From Prillingera fragicola (lineage: Eukaryota; Basidiomycota; Tremellomycetes; Trichosporonales; Trichosporonaceae), in contig BEDY01000001.1 of the NCBI GenBank assembly GCA_002335605.1, positions 2,852,001 to 2,916,000 of the forward strand: a stretch of 64,000 nucleotides of DNA, given 5' to 3'. A model generated the notes under the pieces. It did no database searches. It worked only from the letters and a program-made list of their open reading frames with translations, and had not been told where the DNA came from. Below are positions 12,465 through 21,240 of the stretch, piece by piece. The translations under genes were made by a program, and so were the position numbers. Within the stretch, counting starts at the first letter, position 1, and each line of letters begins with the position of its first letter.

Positions 12465-14618
12465 ATGGACATTGACGACAAGGGCACGCGTCCTCCAGAC
12501 CGCATCAAACGGCGACCGGGGACTTGCAAGTGCTGTGCCGTCCTGTTTGCCGTTATTGCGTCTTTCGTGATCGCGGCCGGGTTGTGGAAATCTGGGCCAT
12601 GGGCCATGTCATTCTGGCATGCTATGCGGGACCCTCACCGAGACTTTGTAGCCGCCAACAGTACCGACGCTGTCAATCCTCTTCTTGGCCCGCATACGAG
12701 TTTTGACCTTGGCCTCACTGTGTGGACTCGCTCCGGTCGGTTCGGCGATGAAGTGGCCATCTTCTCCAAAATCGTCATGCAGGATGTGACTCTGAAGACC
12801 AAGCATCGCGAAGTGGAAGTGGACTTTGATTTGCCACTCGAGACATCGTGAGCAGCAGTGTCTTCACAGCTGATGCACTAGCTATGACGAAAACTCAGAC
12901 GACGTCCGGGCAGTGGTGTCTCTCTTGCCCCGGTTGAATTCGTTTTTGGACGGCGTCACCTTGGTGTCGAGCCATATTCCCGACTGGCTAGAGTTGCAAC
13001 CAACTCTAGATTCCAGGTGCGTGCCGTTGTGTTGCCCTTGCTTACGCACAGTCTTGCTGAACAGGCTGGGCAACCGGGGTCGATCCAACGAGCAGCTATC
13101 GAACGGATGGCTGTTTCGGTTACGCTGCTGCGCATGTCAGAGGAGTCGGAAGACGAGGACGACACCGGGTCCGACGACAACGGGCTGTTTGGCCAGCCCA
13201 AGCCCAAGCACCCCTATTTGCGCACCAGATGCAGCATGTACCTGGTTAACGAGACTCGACCCCTCCAGCAATCGCGCTACTTGCTCGCACATACCACTGC
13301 CAGGCTGAAGGCTGTGAGTGCGCGCTGCAACTAGGCTCTGATCTCAGTGTACTGGCAAAAACGGAATTGTCAATGGACGGTTTTGCAAACCCGAGGTGTA
13401 CCAGAACATTGGGCATTGGGGTACCATGCTCAAGTTTGGAGACGAGATCAAGTACGGTCCGTATCTCGGGGCCATGTCACACGGACACTACAAGGTGAGG
13501 AGCTGACTTTCCGGGCTAACGAAAAGAACTTGCGAATTCCTGTGCACACGCCCTCTGAAGAGCTTGCCAAAGTCATCAAGGTTCATTTTACAGTGGCACT
13601 GACCACGCTAAAGCCCATCCGCATAGGGCTGAGCGAAGGCATGCCGTCGACAGAGATGCCGAGTGAAATGTACCAGGCAAACGACTCGTCAGACAGCTTT
13701 GCCGAGGACCACTGGAATCTCTACCGTGAGTACACATTTTGTCATCATCTTAACGACCTCAGATGGTTTGCTGATAGCACCAATTGACGGAACTAGACCT
13801 TGGACTCGTGTCCTGCTAGGCATGCTTTCGTATGTTTAGCCAATCTGCACTGCTGACTAGCAGTGGCGTTTTCACGTCTGGCCAATTGATCTTGATGGTC
13901 CTGTACTGGTACACTCGCCGATCAGTGACTGGTATCAGCGTCTTGGGCACGCTCATTGGCATTGCCACCGAGATGACAGGAATGTTAGCCGACATTGTTC
14001 ATGCGTCAAGCCTGGCTTTCAGTCTCGTCAGTTTCGTCATCGTTTTGCCAATATGGTACATGCAGCTTCGACTTGTACTGCCCTTTACGATTGCCAAGGA
14101 AGGGTCGTGGACAGTGCGAAGGTGGCGCTGGACCCACCGTGAGCGCGCTTCCATGCGTCTCGACCCGTCCCTCAAACTTGCTCTCCAGGTGGGTGCCAGG
14201 GAGTAGACACGCTAACCTACAGGTGCTTTGCATCAGCTTGCTTATACACGGTGTTGGCGAATACTGCCCGATACACATTATAAAGTCCCAGCTCCCATCG
14301 TCTCAGGAATCGTCGGAGCCTTGGGCCAAGATACTGCGCCTTGTTGACAACGCGGGGTCTCTGAGCTCAATTGTACTGCAAACTATTCTCTGTTCGCGCA
14401 CGGGCATGTTTGCGGGCCGCTATGCCCTCGCAATCTACTTTTTCATGGGTGGCGTTCTTTGCGATCGCGCATATCACACTCCTCTTGTCGGGCATTACAA
14501 GTCTGGCACGGGCTACACGCTGGACACCCTCTTCAGCAACGTCGCCATGGGCTACGTGACCTACCAGGCCTTGACCTTGCCACGTGTCGAGCAGGACGCT
14601 CCAGACGAGGATGAGTAA
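12465..14618 (+). CDS. Multipass membrane protein of unknown function, 638 aa
   Basis: Eight exons: 12465-12847, 12882-13016, 13052-13313, 13348-13494, 13527-13725, 13763-13829, 13861-14188 and 14223-14618. The introns are 31-37 nt and the spliced frame is continuous for 639 codons. The order is a basic N terminus (RIKRRPGTCKCC), one membrane helix at about residues 23-41, a large probably lumenal region (about 45-375) with Cys residues and an acidic SEESEDEDD loop, then a C-terminal block of roughly six or seven membrane helices (about 390-615) ending in a short acidic tail. Conserved-looking segments include HIPDWLELQPTL, PYLRTRCSMYLVNET and FAGRYALAIYFFMGG. I do not recognise a named family; a comparison with CLPTM1 was not convincing. 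The start is the first ATG after an R/H-rich leader. It converges on the multicopper oxidase gene, 67 bp from its stop. Confidence 0.75.
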
Positions 14619-14685
14619 TCTTGCCTCCCAACCTTCTACAGCTCCATGTACATTGCTTACAGCTATTATAGAATAATGCCAAGGC

Positions 14686-16629
14686 TTATGACACCTTGGC
14701 ATCTACCACGCACATGTCCTTGACCGCGGCCGGCACCTGCAAGTCCTTGATACCAGCTAGGTCCGTCACTGTTAGCAACAAGCCGTTGGCCATGTGCCAC
14801 GAGATGTGACAGTGAAAGGCCCAGACCCCAGGATTGTCCGTCTTGAAACGCAGAACAGCACCGCCGTAGCTGGGAACTAGAATCGTGTCCCGACGCATGG
14901 GGTTGGTCACGTTGAGGGTCGAGGTGTCACCGTAAAAGTGCGACGTCGAGTGGTATACGACCCAAAATGTGTGGCCGTGCAGGTGGAAAGGGTGGTCGCC
15001 GTCGTCGAGGCTGTTGACCACCAGATCCATGACACCAGCTTCAGGGTTGACAAAGCTCACTTGGTCACCCAGTGCTCCTGGTGCACTGGCGTTGGACGCG
15101 TCGAGCGCGCTAAACAGCGAAGCTTGACCAGGTGGCATGACAGTCCACGAAGACGTGTTAAAAAACATGTAGTGCTGATTGTCCGCCGTATACTGCATAT
15201 TGAACTGGACCACCTGTGCGGTTGTCGGCGCTGGAGCGTCCTCGGCGTCGGCTGGCACAAGCTTGGTCGTGCCGTCGAGGGTCGTGTTTGTCACGGGGGC
15301 CGGTGCCTCTGCATCGGCAGGCAAAAAGTCGTCTTCAACCCCTTCGTAGCGGAGAACCCCGAGGGTGGTGTCGTTCAAAGACAGGCCACTATACAGCATG
15401 GCACTGGTGTCGAGGACGTTGCGTATCCAGTATGCACCGGGGGTTTGATTGAGCGTGACCAAGACGCTATACCTCTGCGCGACGGCAATGTTCAAGCTAC
15501 TAACCTCAAAGGGTACGATACTCGTCCCGTCAGCCTCAATGACAGTCATCGTGTGTCCATCAATGCTGAAAATGGTGTTGACGAATGAACCCGAGTTGAT
15601 GAGCCGCAGGCGGTAGGTGCCGTTGGCCGCGAGTGTCACGTTAAAGTAGTCGACAGTGAGGTTGCCACAGACGTTGGTCTCGGGGTAGAGAGTACCCTCG
15701 GTGAGCGAGCGCGCACCCAAGGCACGCCTACGCTCTGGGAGAACACTGTTGGACGCAGGGATATACGCACACTTTGCCTGGCTGACGCCGTTAATAGCGC
15801 CGCCGTCGGGGCTGGGCTCATCACCCGGCTGACCGTCGATGCCAGTGCCAACAGCCTGGTATCGCCACATCAAGGCTCCAGATGGCGTATTATACGTATC
15901 CGACAACATTAAGGTAATATCGTCGTCGTATTTCTGATTTGCTGCCGTCTCGTTTGGGTCATGGAGAATGAGTGCCCCGAGCAGGCCGTCGGTGTACTGG
16001 GCTGCACGGTGGGCGTGCCACCACGTTGTGCCAGTGTTCTGCACCGTCCAGTTGTACGTCATGCTTCCCCCAGGAGGAATACCACACTGGGTGATGCCAT
16101 ACGTGCCGTCCATAAAGTTCGTGTCACGCTGGTGCATGCCATGCCAGTGAATGGCGGTCTCGTTGGTCAGGTTGTTGAAGACACTGATGATCAAACGATC
16201 GCCCAGGTTGGCCTCGATCAAGGGGCCAGGACTCTGACCATTAACAACAATCCATGGACGTTCAAGAGCTCCCGGAGCCGCCAAAACTTCGGAGATGGTC
16301 CAGTTGTAATGACGCGTAGTGGGCTCGGACGACACAGTAAAGTCACGGGAACTCGAGTACCACCGCTTTGGATCGCCGAGGAGATCAGGCCGGGCAATGG
16401 TCACTGTGAGGCCAGTGTCGTTGGTCGGTGCAAGGTTGCTGACCCCCTCCTGGTTTCCGGTTTTCTGATTTCTTTTGCTCAGACCGACACCAAGGCCAAT
16501 CGGTAGAGCAATGGCAAGAACGATCACAAAGGCGATGATAGAGCCCCAGACCCTGCGACGGTGGGTCGCCTTCGCTGCCACTGCGGCTTTGTCAACGTCC
16601 GGATCGCTGGTCAGGCTAGAGTTGGACAT
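14686..16629 (-). CDS. Laccase-like multicopper oxidase with N-terminal membrane anchor
   Basis: Single-exon gene, 647 aa. All four copper-ligand motifs are present: HWHG at 161-164, WWHAH at 203-207, HPFHLHGH at 546-553 and HCHISWH at 606-612. So both the type 1 copper and the trinuclear cluster should form. The residue ten after the T1 cysteine is Leu, as in many higher-potential laccases. The segment AAQYTDGLLG has Thr where Fet3-type ferroxidases have the iron-binding Glu (QYEDG), arguing against ferroxidase function. Instead of a cleavable signal there is a basic stretch (HRRRVW) and a 22-residue hydrophobic helix at about 28-50, predicting a type II membrane protein with the catalytic part outside or in the lumen. 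Many N-glycosylation sequons support this. I chose MSNSS (CCACC before the ATG) over an in-frame ATG 13 codons upstream. Confidence 0.93.
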   Translation of the reverse strand: MSNSSLTSDPDVDKAAVAAKATHRRRVWGSIIAFVIVLAIALPIGLGVGLSKRNQKTGNQEGVSNLAPTNDTGLTVTIARPDLLGDPKRWYSSSRDFTVSSEPTTRHYNWTISEVLAAPGALERPWIVVNGQSPGPLIEANLGDRLIISVFNNLTNETAIHWHGMHQRDTNFMDGTYGITQCGIPPGGSMTYNWTVQNTGTTWWHAHRAAQYTDGLLGALILHDPNETAANQKYDDDITLMLSDTYNTPSGALMWRYQAVGTGIDGQPGDEPSPDGGAINGVSQAKCAYIPASNSVLPERRRALGARSLTEGTLYPETNVCGNLTVDYFNVTLAANGTYRLRLINSGSFVNTIFSIDGHTMTVIEADGTSIVPFEVSSLNIAVAQRYSVLVTLNQTPGAYWIRNVLDTSAMLYSGLSLNDTTLGVLRYEGVEDDFLPADAEAPAPVTNTTLDGTTKLVPADAEDAPAPTTAQVVQFNMQYTADNQHYMFFNTSSWTVMPPGQASLFSALDASNASAPGALGDQVSFVNPEAGVMDLVVNSLDDGDHPFHLHGHTFWVVYHSTSHFYGDTSTLNVTNPMRRDTILVPSYGGAVLRFKTDNPGVWAFHCHISWHMANGLLLTVTDLAGIKDLQVPAAVKDMCVVDAKVS

Positions 16630-17265
16630 GGTGGTATGAGCAGCAATGAGACTGTTTGAGCAGTGCAATGTAGATTTGCGGCATTTGAGGCATACATTGC
16701 GGCAGCGGCAAGCGGCCAGTTGGCATGCCGCAACACCATGAACCTCGTGTGAGCAGCGGCGGCCAGAACTGCCGAGCGAGCCGATGAGAGAGAGGTTGCG
16801 AGGTGTAGTGGGTAAACGTGCATGTCGCTGTGAGCACCGGGGGCAACTCTGCCATCCAATGACTCTCTATGCATTGACAAACGTGATCTGCTCAGAACGA
16901 CAGTCGACGCTACGTAATGTCGGTGTTCTATTTCTGGACCGAGATAAGCGGGGAAAAGTCCCGGAATATCATTTCATCTATGTTCAGGGCAAGTGCTCCG
17001 CGGCTTGACCCACGTTCATGACCTTTCTCCTCTTGCTGCTACCTCCTATTACGACCTACTCACGCCGTCGGCATCCTTACATGTCAGCACAAGAGCCCTT
17101 ACACATACCAATCTCGGACGCGGGTACCTGGGCGGTCAGCCAATGGTCGCCGACGTAACGCACACGAGCCACCCCAATGCTGCCGAGGCATATTCCTGGA
17201 CCTGATCATCCTAAAGCAGAAGAAAGTTGCGCGTTGTCTACTATATAGACCGGGTCATACTGTTT
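16630..17265. promoter_or_regulatory. Divergent promoter: multicopper oxidase and acid phosphatase
   Basis: About 640 bp between two start codons, with no gene. A TATA box, CTATATAG, lies at 17241-17248 on the plus strand, close to the phosphatase start. CACGTG-like or CACGTT motifs of the phosphate regulon type (for example CCCACGTTC at about 17010) are suggestive only. Confidence 0.55.
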
Positions 17266-18672
17266 ATGAGCCTCCCCAAAATCTCAGCAATGCTCGCTCT
17301 CCTTGCCCTCCTCCCCGCCGTGGCGGCAGTCACTGTCCAGACCTTTGTCAAGCCAGCCAACTGCCCCACTTGCGAGAGTGACAACTATGCTGGCAAGAGC
17401 AACGGCTCCCTTCCAGTTCAACCCATCGTTCCTGGCAAGGCCTATGACCGCTTCATCTCTATCTGGCTTGAGAACACCGACTTTGAGAGTGCGCAGGTGT
17501 CGCAGACGTTCCAGAAGCTCGCCGCCGAGGGCATCCTTCTCTCGCAGTACCATGGTGTGACTCATCCTTCCGAGCCCAACTACATTGCCTCTCTTACTGG
17601 TGACTTCTTTGGTCTTCACGATGACGATGACTACTTTCTGCCCTACAACGTCTCGTCGGTTGTCGACCTGCTCGAGACCAAGAACATTTCGTGGGCGTCG
17701 TACCAGGAAAACTACCCATCGGCGGGCTTTGATGGCGACTTCACCCAGAAAAACTACCTGAATGCGACTGCCGGCAACTACACCTACTACAAGCGCAAGC
17801 ACAACCCTCACATTATTGCCAACACTGTGGCTGGCTTTGCGGACCGTGCTCTCCGTGTACGCAACTTCAACGACTTTGCCGTCGACGTCAACGCCTCGGC
17901 TCTTCCCCAGCACGTCTTTGTCACTCCCAACATGGTCAACGACGGTCACGACACGGACGTCAACTTTATGTCCGAGTGGCTCGAGTACTGGCTCGTTCCC
18001 CTTCTTGCCAACCCTCTGTTCAACTCGAACCGCACCCTGGTCCAGCTCACCTTTGACGAAAACGAGTCATACAACATCCAGAACCGCGTCTACACAGTGC
18101 TTGTCGGCGGTGCTATTCCCGAGAGCCTGCGCGGAACCAACGACTCGACCTTTTACACCCACTACTCCATGCTCTCATCTGTGGAGAACAACTGGGACCT
18201 CCCCTCTCTCGGCCGTCAGGACACGAACGCTACCGTGGCTTCGGTCTGGTCTTTCCAGGCTAACATTACCAACCACACCAACTACGTTCCCCAGCCCGAG
18301 GAGATTCCTCTCCTCAACCTGACCGGCATCTTCCCCGGCGCCTGCAACTCCGACGCCTGGCTCCCAGTTCTTGCCCCCAACACCTCGGCTGTTGGTGCCG
18401 GTAACGGCGAAGTCTTCTACAACAAGTCCTCCACGGACGTTTCCCTCACCTCGGCACCCAGCCCTGTCAACCTCACTGCTGAGAACCAGGTGAACCCCGT
18501 CATGGTCAACCCCAACTTTACCTATGTCGGTGCTACTGTCGTCAATGCCAGCTCTTCAGCCGCCCAGGCTGCCAAGAGCTCGACCGCCGCCGGCAAGGGC
18601 AACTCCGCTTCGCGTGTCGGCGTCTCGGGAGCTGGTGCCGTTGCCGCCCTCGCTGTTGCCGTCCTTCTCTAG
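17266..18672 (+). CDS. Secreted, GPI-type acid phosphatase (phosphoesterase family)
   Basis: Intronless, 468 aa. It belongs to the phosphoesterase family of fungal secreted acid phosphatases (related to bacterial phospholipase C/AcpA): visible motifs are IWLENTDFES, THPSEPNYIASLTGDF, FVTPNMVNDGHDTDV and LTFDENES, which carry the metal and phosphate ligands. The N terminus is a signal peptide ending LPAVAAV. About fifteen N-glycosylation sequons follow. The C terminus is a Ser/Ala-rich stretch and a hydrophobic tail, SGAGAVAALAVAVLL, typical of GPI attachment, so the enzyme is probably wall- or membrane-bound. The ATG at 17290 is an equally good start and better placed relative to the TATA box at 17241. 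The role is to release phosphate from organic phosphate outside the cell. It converges on the next gene with 71 bp between. Confidence 0.9.
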   Translation: MSLPKISAMLALLALLPAVAAVTVQTFVKPANCPTCESDNYAGKSNGSLPVQPIVPGKAYDRFISIWLENTDFESAQVSQTFQKLAAEGILLSQYHGVTHPSEPNYIASLTGDFFGLHDDDDYFLPYNVSSVVDLLETKNISWASYQENYPSAGFDGDFTQKNYLNATAGNYTYYKRKHNPHIIANTVAGFADRALRVRNFNDFAVDVNASALPQHVFVTPNMVNDGHDTDVNFMSEWLEYWLVPLLANPLFNSNRTLVQLTFDENESYNIQNRVYTVLVGGAIPESLRGTNDSTFYTHYSMLSSVENNWDLPSLGRQDTNATVASVWSFQANITNHTNYVPQPEEIPLLNLTGIFPGACNSDAWLPVLAPNTSAVGAGNGEVFYNKSSTDVSLTSAPSPVNLTAENQVNPVMVNPNFTYVGATVVNASSSAAQAAKSSTAAGKGNSASRVGVSGAGAVAALAVAVLL

Positions 18673-18743
18673 GAGCTTTCAGTACTTTTGTGACAGTGGA
18701 TGTATAGAATCGTGGAGCCCAAGAAGTACAAGATGCATTGCAG

Positions 18744-20594
18744 CTACTGATCGCTATCGCCACCCTCAATCCCACGGTCAGCGTCAATGGGCCGGCGCTT
18801 GGCCCTGCCAACAGCGGACCCAAGCTCGTCAACCACGCCACTGAGAATCCCAATCTCCTGCTCTGGCCCCAGGCCAATGTGCTCGTCGGCGCCGAGATGC
18901 AGTCCCATGACACTGCCTTTGAAAGCACGCAACTGGGTGCGGAACGCCTTGAGGTCGACGGCCAGCCGACCCAGGCTCTTCTGCGTGTCGCTGATGCCCG
19001 TGATCGTGCCGCGTGTAATGTCCAGATCACGACTGATGCGCGTGAGTTTGCTGGGGTCACCTCCAGTGAAGAACCGCTTCGATACGTCAAGCGCGCGCTG
19101 CCATCCGGGGAAGCGCTCGAGCTCTTCGGACAAGCCCTGGCGAACGTCGGACAGCTGCTGCAGCAAAGACCAGCCCTTTTCGCTACCACGCGCGGCGATA
19201 GGAATGGCCGCCTCAACATTGAGGTACAGCCTGTCGAGTTCGCGGTCAAGCCTGTTAATGAGCGAGTCGAGGCGTGGACCGAGCTTGTCGGTGCTTGGGC
19301 GCTGGGACGGCGGCAGCGAGAGGAGCTGAGTGAGGTGACTGAACTCCCAGAACAGCCAACTAAACGTGTTGACGCTCATGGCGTTGATCATAATGACCTC
19401 GTCCGTGAGGTCGCTCGCTAGGTTGGCAAGCTCTATCAGATCTTGGCCAATGAAGAAGCGATCATCAAGGGATGAGCCGGTCTGGATCGCAATTCCTAGC
19501 TCGTAGATGCGTACATGACCCAGCCCCTGTGTCATGCGCCCGTCCCCGAGAGCTTGAAGTGATTCAAAAATATCCTTGGCACTGCGCACCTCCTTGCTCA
19601 GTTCGTGAGAGACTGCGGCGACGTTGATATCGTTACCCGGGGTGAAGACGCGCCANNNNNNNNNNNNNNNNNNNNNNNNNNNNNNNNNNNNNNNNNNNNN
19701 NNNNNNNNNNNNNNNNNNNNNNNNNNNNNNNNNNNNNNNNNNNNNNNNNNNNNNNTGAGCGGTACCGTTTGGAGGTGCAAGAAACGACAGCTGACAGCCA
19801 AGGCCGCCGAGGAGGCATGCCGGGGTTGCGAGGGCTCGAACGGGCAGCATGGCAACGCTGTTGGGGATGGACGCACTTGGCGCGCCAAAACCAAAGACAG
19901 AGGCAAACATGCCCCGAATATAAGTCGTGGTAATGTACAGTGTCGCCCCGAGAATAGTAACGAGGACGAGGGCGTTGACGAGGTGCCACATGGCAGGGCC
20001 GAGTATAACCTGGAGAGGGGCGAGCACGACTCGCAGAGGTAGCAAGACGTACTCGAGCGTGGTAATGATTGATGGCCGCGCAGTTCTTTCAGGCTTTTCT
20101 GCTGTGGGTCTGAGGCGGCGCCGGGGTGAAGGAGCGTAGCTGTACCGTCCAGGACTGCGGGGGCTCTTGACCTGAAAGCGCTTACGGGGGGTTGTCTGGG
20201 CAGGTTGCGCAACTCGCGACGAGCCTGAAGATATACCCTCGGCATCCGACGAGGCAGCAGATAGCGGCCGAGATGGCTGGCCGACTGGCTCGTTGGGTGT
20301 CACTAGCACTGACGGCACGGCCGTGACATGTGCAACCGGCACGGCCTCAACGTGGATAGGTTGCTGCCATGGAGGACCTGGGTTTGCCGACGAAATAGCA
20401 CCTGGAGGAAGCTGAGGCAGAGGTCTCTCTACCCCAGGAGATGGGGAAGACGAGAAGCTCGCACCAGGGAGCCGAGGTCCGTTGGACCGAGTCGGGCTCT
20501 CGTTTGACGCAGCCGGTGCCGATCCGCTATTCCCTGCCGTCCGTAGCGGTGCCGGGGAGCGATACTGCGGTGGCAGGTGAATTCCGTCTGACAT
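18744..20594 (-). CDS. Helical membrane protein of unknown function, interrupted by an assembly gap
   Basis: One long frame on each side of a 100-N run. The 5' part (from 20594) starts MSDGIHLPPQYRSPAP and is a long Pro/Ser-rich disordered region with basic SPR motifs. It then has amphipathic and hydrophobic helices around LPLRVVLAPLQVILGPAMW and a membrane segment, NALVLVTILGATLYITTTYI. The 3' part is all helix (for example DLIELANLASDLTDEVIMIN, LDSLINRLDRELDRLYLNVE) and resembles a lumenal or cytosolic coiled-coil domain ending in GGDSDQ. The two parts happen to be in frame across 100 Ns, but a gap of exactly 100 is normally a placeholder, so length and frame in the middle are unknown and an intron could sit there. 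I know no family for it. The order of disorder, basic patch, helix and coiled coil is reminiscent of nuclear-envelope proteins (speculative). Confidence 0.7.
   Translation of the reverse strand: MSDGIHLPPQYRSPAPLRTAGNSGSAPAASNESPTRSNGPRLPGASFSSSPSPGVERPLPQLPPGAISSANPGPPWQQPIHVEAVPVAHVTAVPSVLVTPNEPVGQPSRPLSAASSDAEGISSGSSRVAQPAQTTPRKRFQVKSPRSPGRYSYAPSPRRRLRPTAEKPERTARPSIITTLEYVLLPLRVVLAPLQVILGPAMWHLVNALVLVTILGATLYITTTYIRGMFASVFGFGAPSASIPNSVAMLPVRALATPACLLGGLGCQLSFLAPPNGTAXXXXXXXXXXXXXXXXXXXXXXXXXXXXXXXXXXWRVFTPGNDINVAAVSHELSKEVRSAKDIFESLQALGDGRMTQGLGHVRIYELGIAIQTGSSLDDRFFIGQDLIELANLASDLTDEVIMINAMSVNTFSWLFWEFSHLTQLLSLPPSQRPSTDKLGPRLDSLINRLDRELDRLYLNVEAAIPIAARGSEKGWSLLQQLSDVRQGLSEELERFPGWQRALDVSKRFFTGGDPSKLTRISRDLDITRGTITGISDTQKSLGRLAVDLKAFRTQLRAFKGSVMGLHLGADEHIGLGPEQEIGILSGVVDELGSAVGRAKRRPIDADRGIEGGDSDQ
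19656..19755. other. Assembly gap of 100 N
   Basis: Exactly 100 unknown bases within a coding region, the usual placeholder for a join of unknown size in a scaffolded assembly. Confidence 0.99.
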
Positions 20595-21240
20595 TGTGCA
20601 CAAAGGACTTAACGACAAGACCGCTTTGTTGCCACAATGTGGGATGAGTAGTAGTGGTGTTGGACATGTACATCCTTCGACATTATGATTGTTGCCACCC
20701 AAAAATAGGCGCACTGAAATGGCTGAATGACGTATGACATAAGTGGTTAGGCCTGCCAGGGAACGATCGTGCCTGCTGATCGGAAGACCTTGGTGAGCTC
20801 GCTGTTTAGTATGTCGACAAGCAACGCATGGATGACTTGGGAATACAACACTGGACGCATACTGTCACAAGCATCATCGAGAGAATGTGGTCCCCGAAGA
20901 AATTCCCCAAAAGCCTAACACCTTCTACCATGTAAGACACCGATGCTTCTTATCCTCTCTTTGGAACTGTCACGCGCAACACTCCACAATCTTTATCAGT
21001 CCATGTCCAACCACCCGGCGCCACCCAACTGTTTCTAAACCACCACATTCACCACTTTGCTCCTGATCCTCTGCCATCGGTTTTATCCCACATCTTGTGT
21101 CCCCGCCACTACCCCCATCACTCACCTTTGCGACACTCTTCGTCGTCATCACTGCTCAATCGTACCACCCTGTGCCTCTCAGGGCAACACGTGCCAGGTC
21201 AGACAGTGATTCTCACAACAAATCCCGCGCTCTTGTTGAT
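20595..21240. promoter_or_regulatory. Divergent promoter: gap-containing gene and lipase
   Basis: About 650 bp with no gene. The plus-strand half from about 20980 to 21180 is strongly pyrimidine-rich, consistent with a leader for the lipase gene. In-frame sequence upstream of the lipase ATG has no ATG. Confidence 0.45.

Noticed and set aside
12465..14618. Assignment as CLPTM1-family
   Set aside because: General plan (helix, lumenal domain, C-terminal helices) is similar but the conserved CLPTM1 C-terminal segments are absent.
14686..16629. Fet3-type ferroxidase
   Set aside because: The key Glu in the QYEDG-type motif is Thr here and the anchor is N-terminal, not C-terminal.
20441..20647. 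Open frames on the plus strand within the gap-containing gene
   Set aside because: Shadows of the minus-strand coding sequence.
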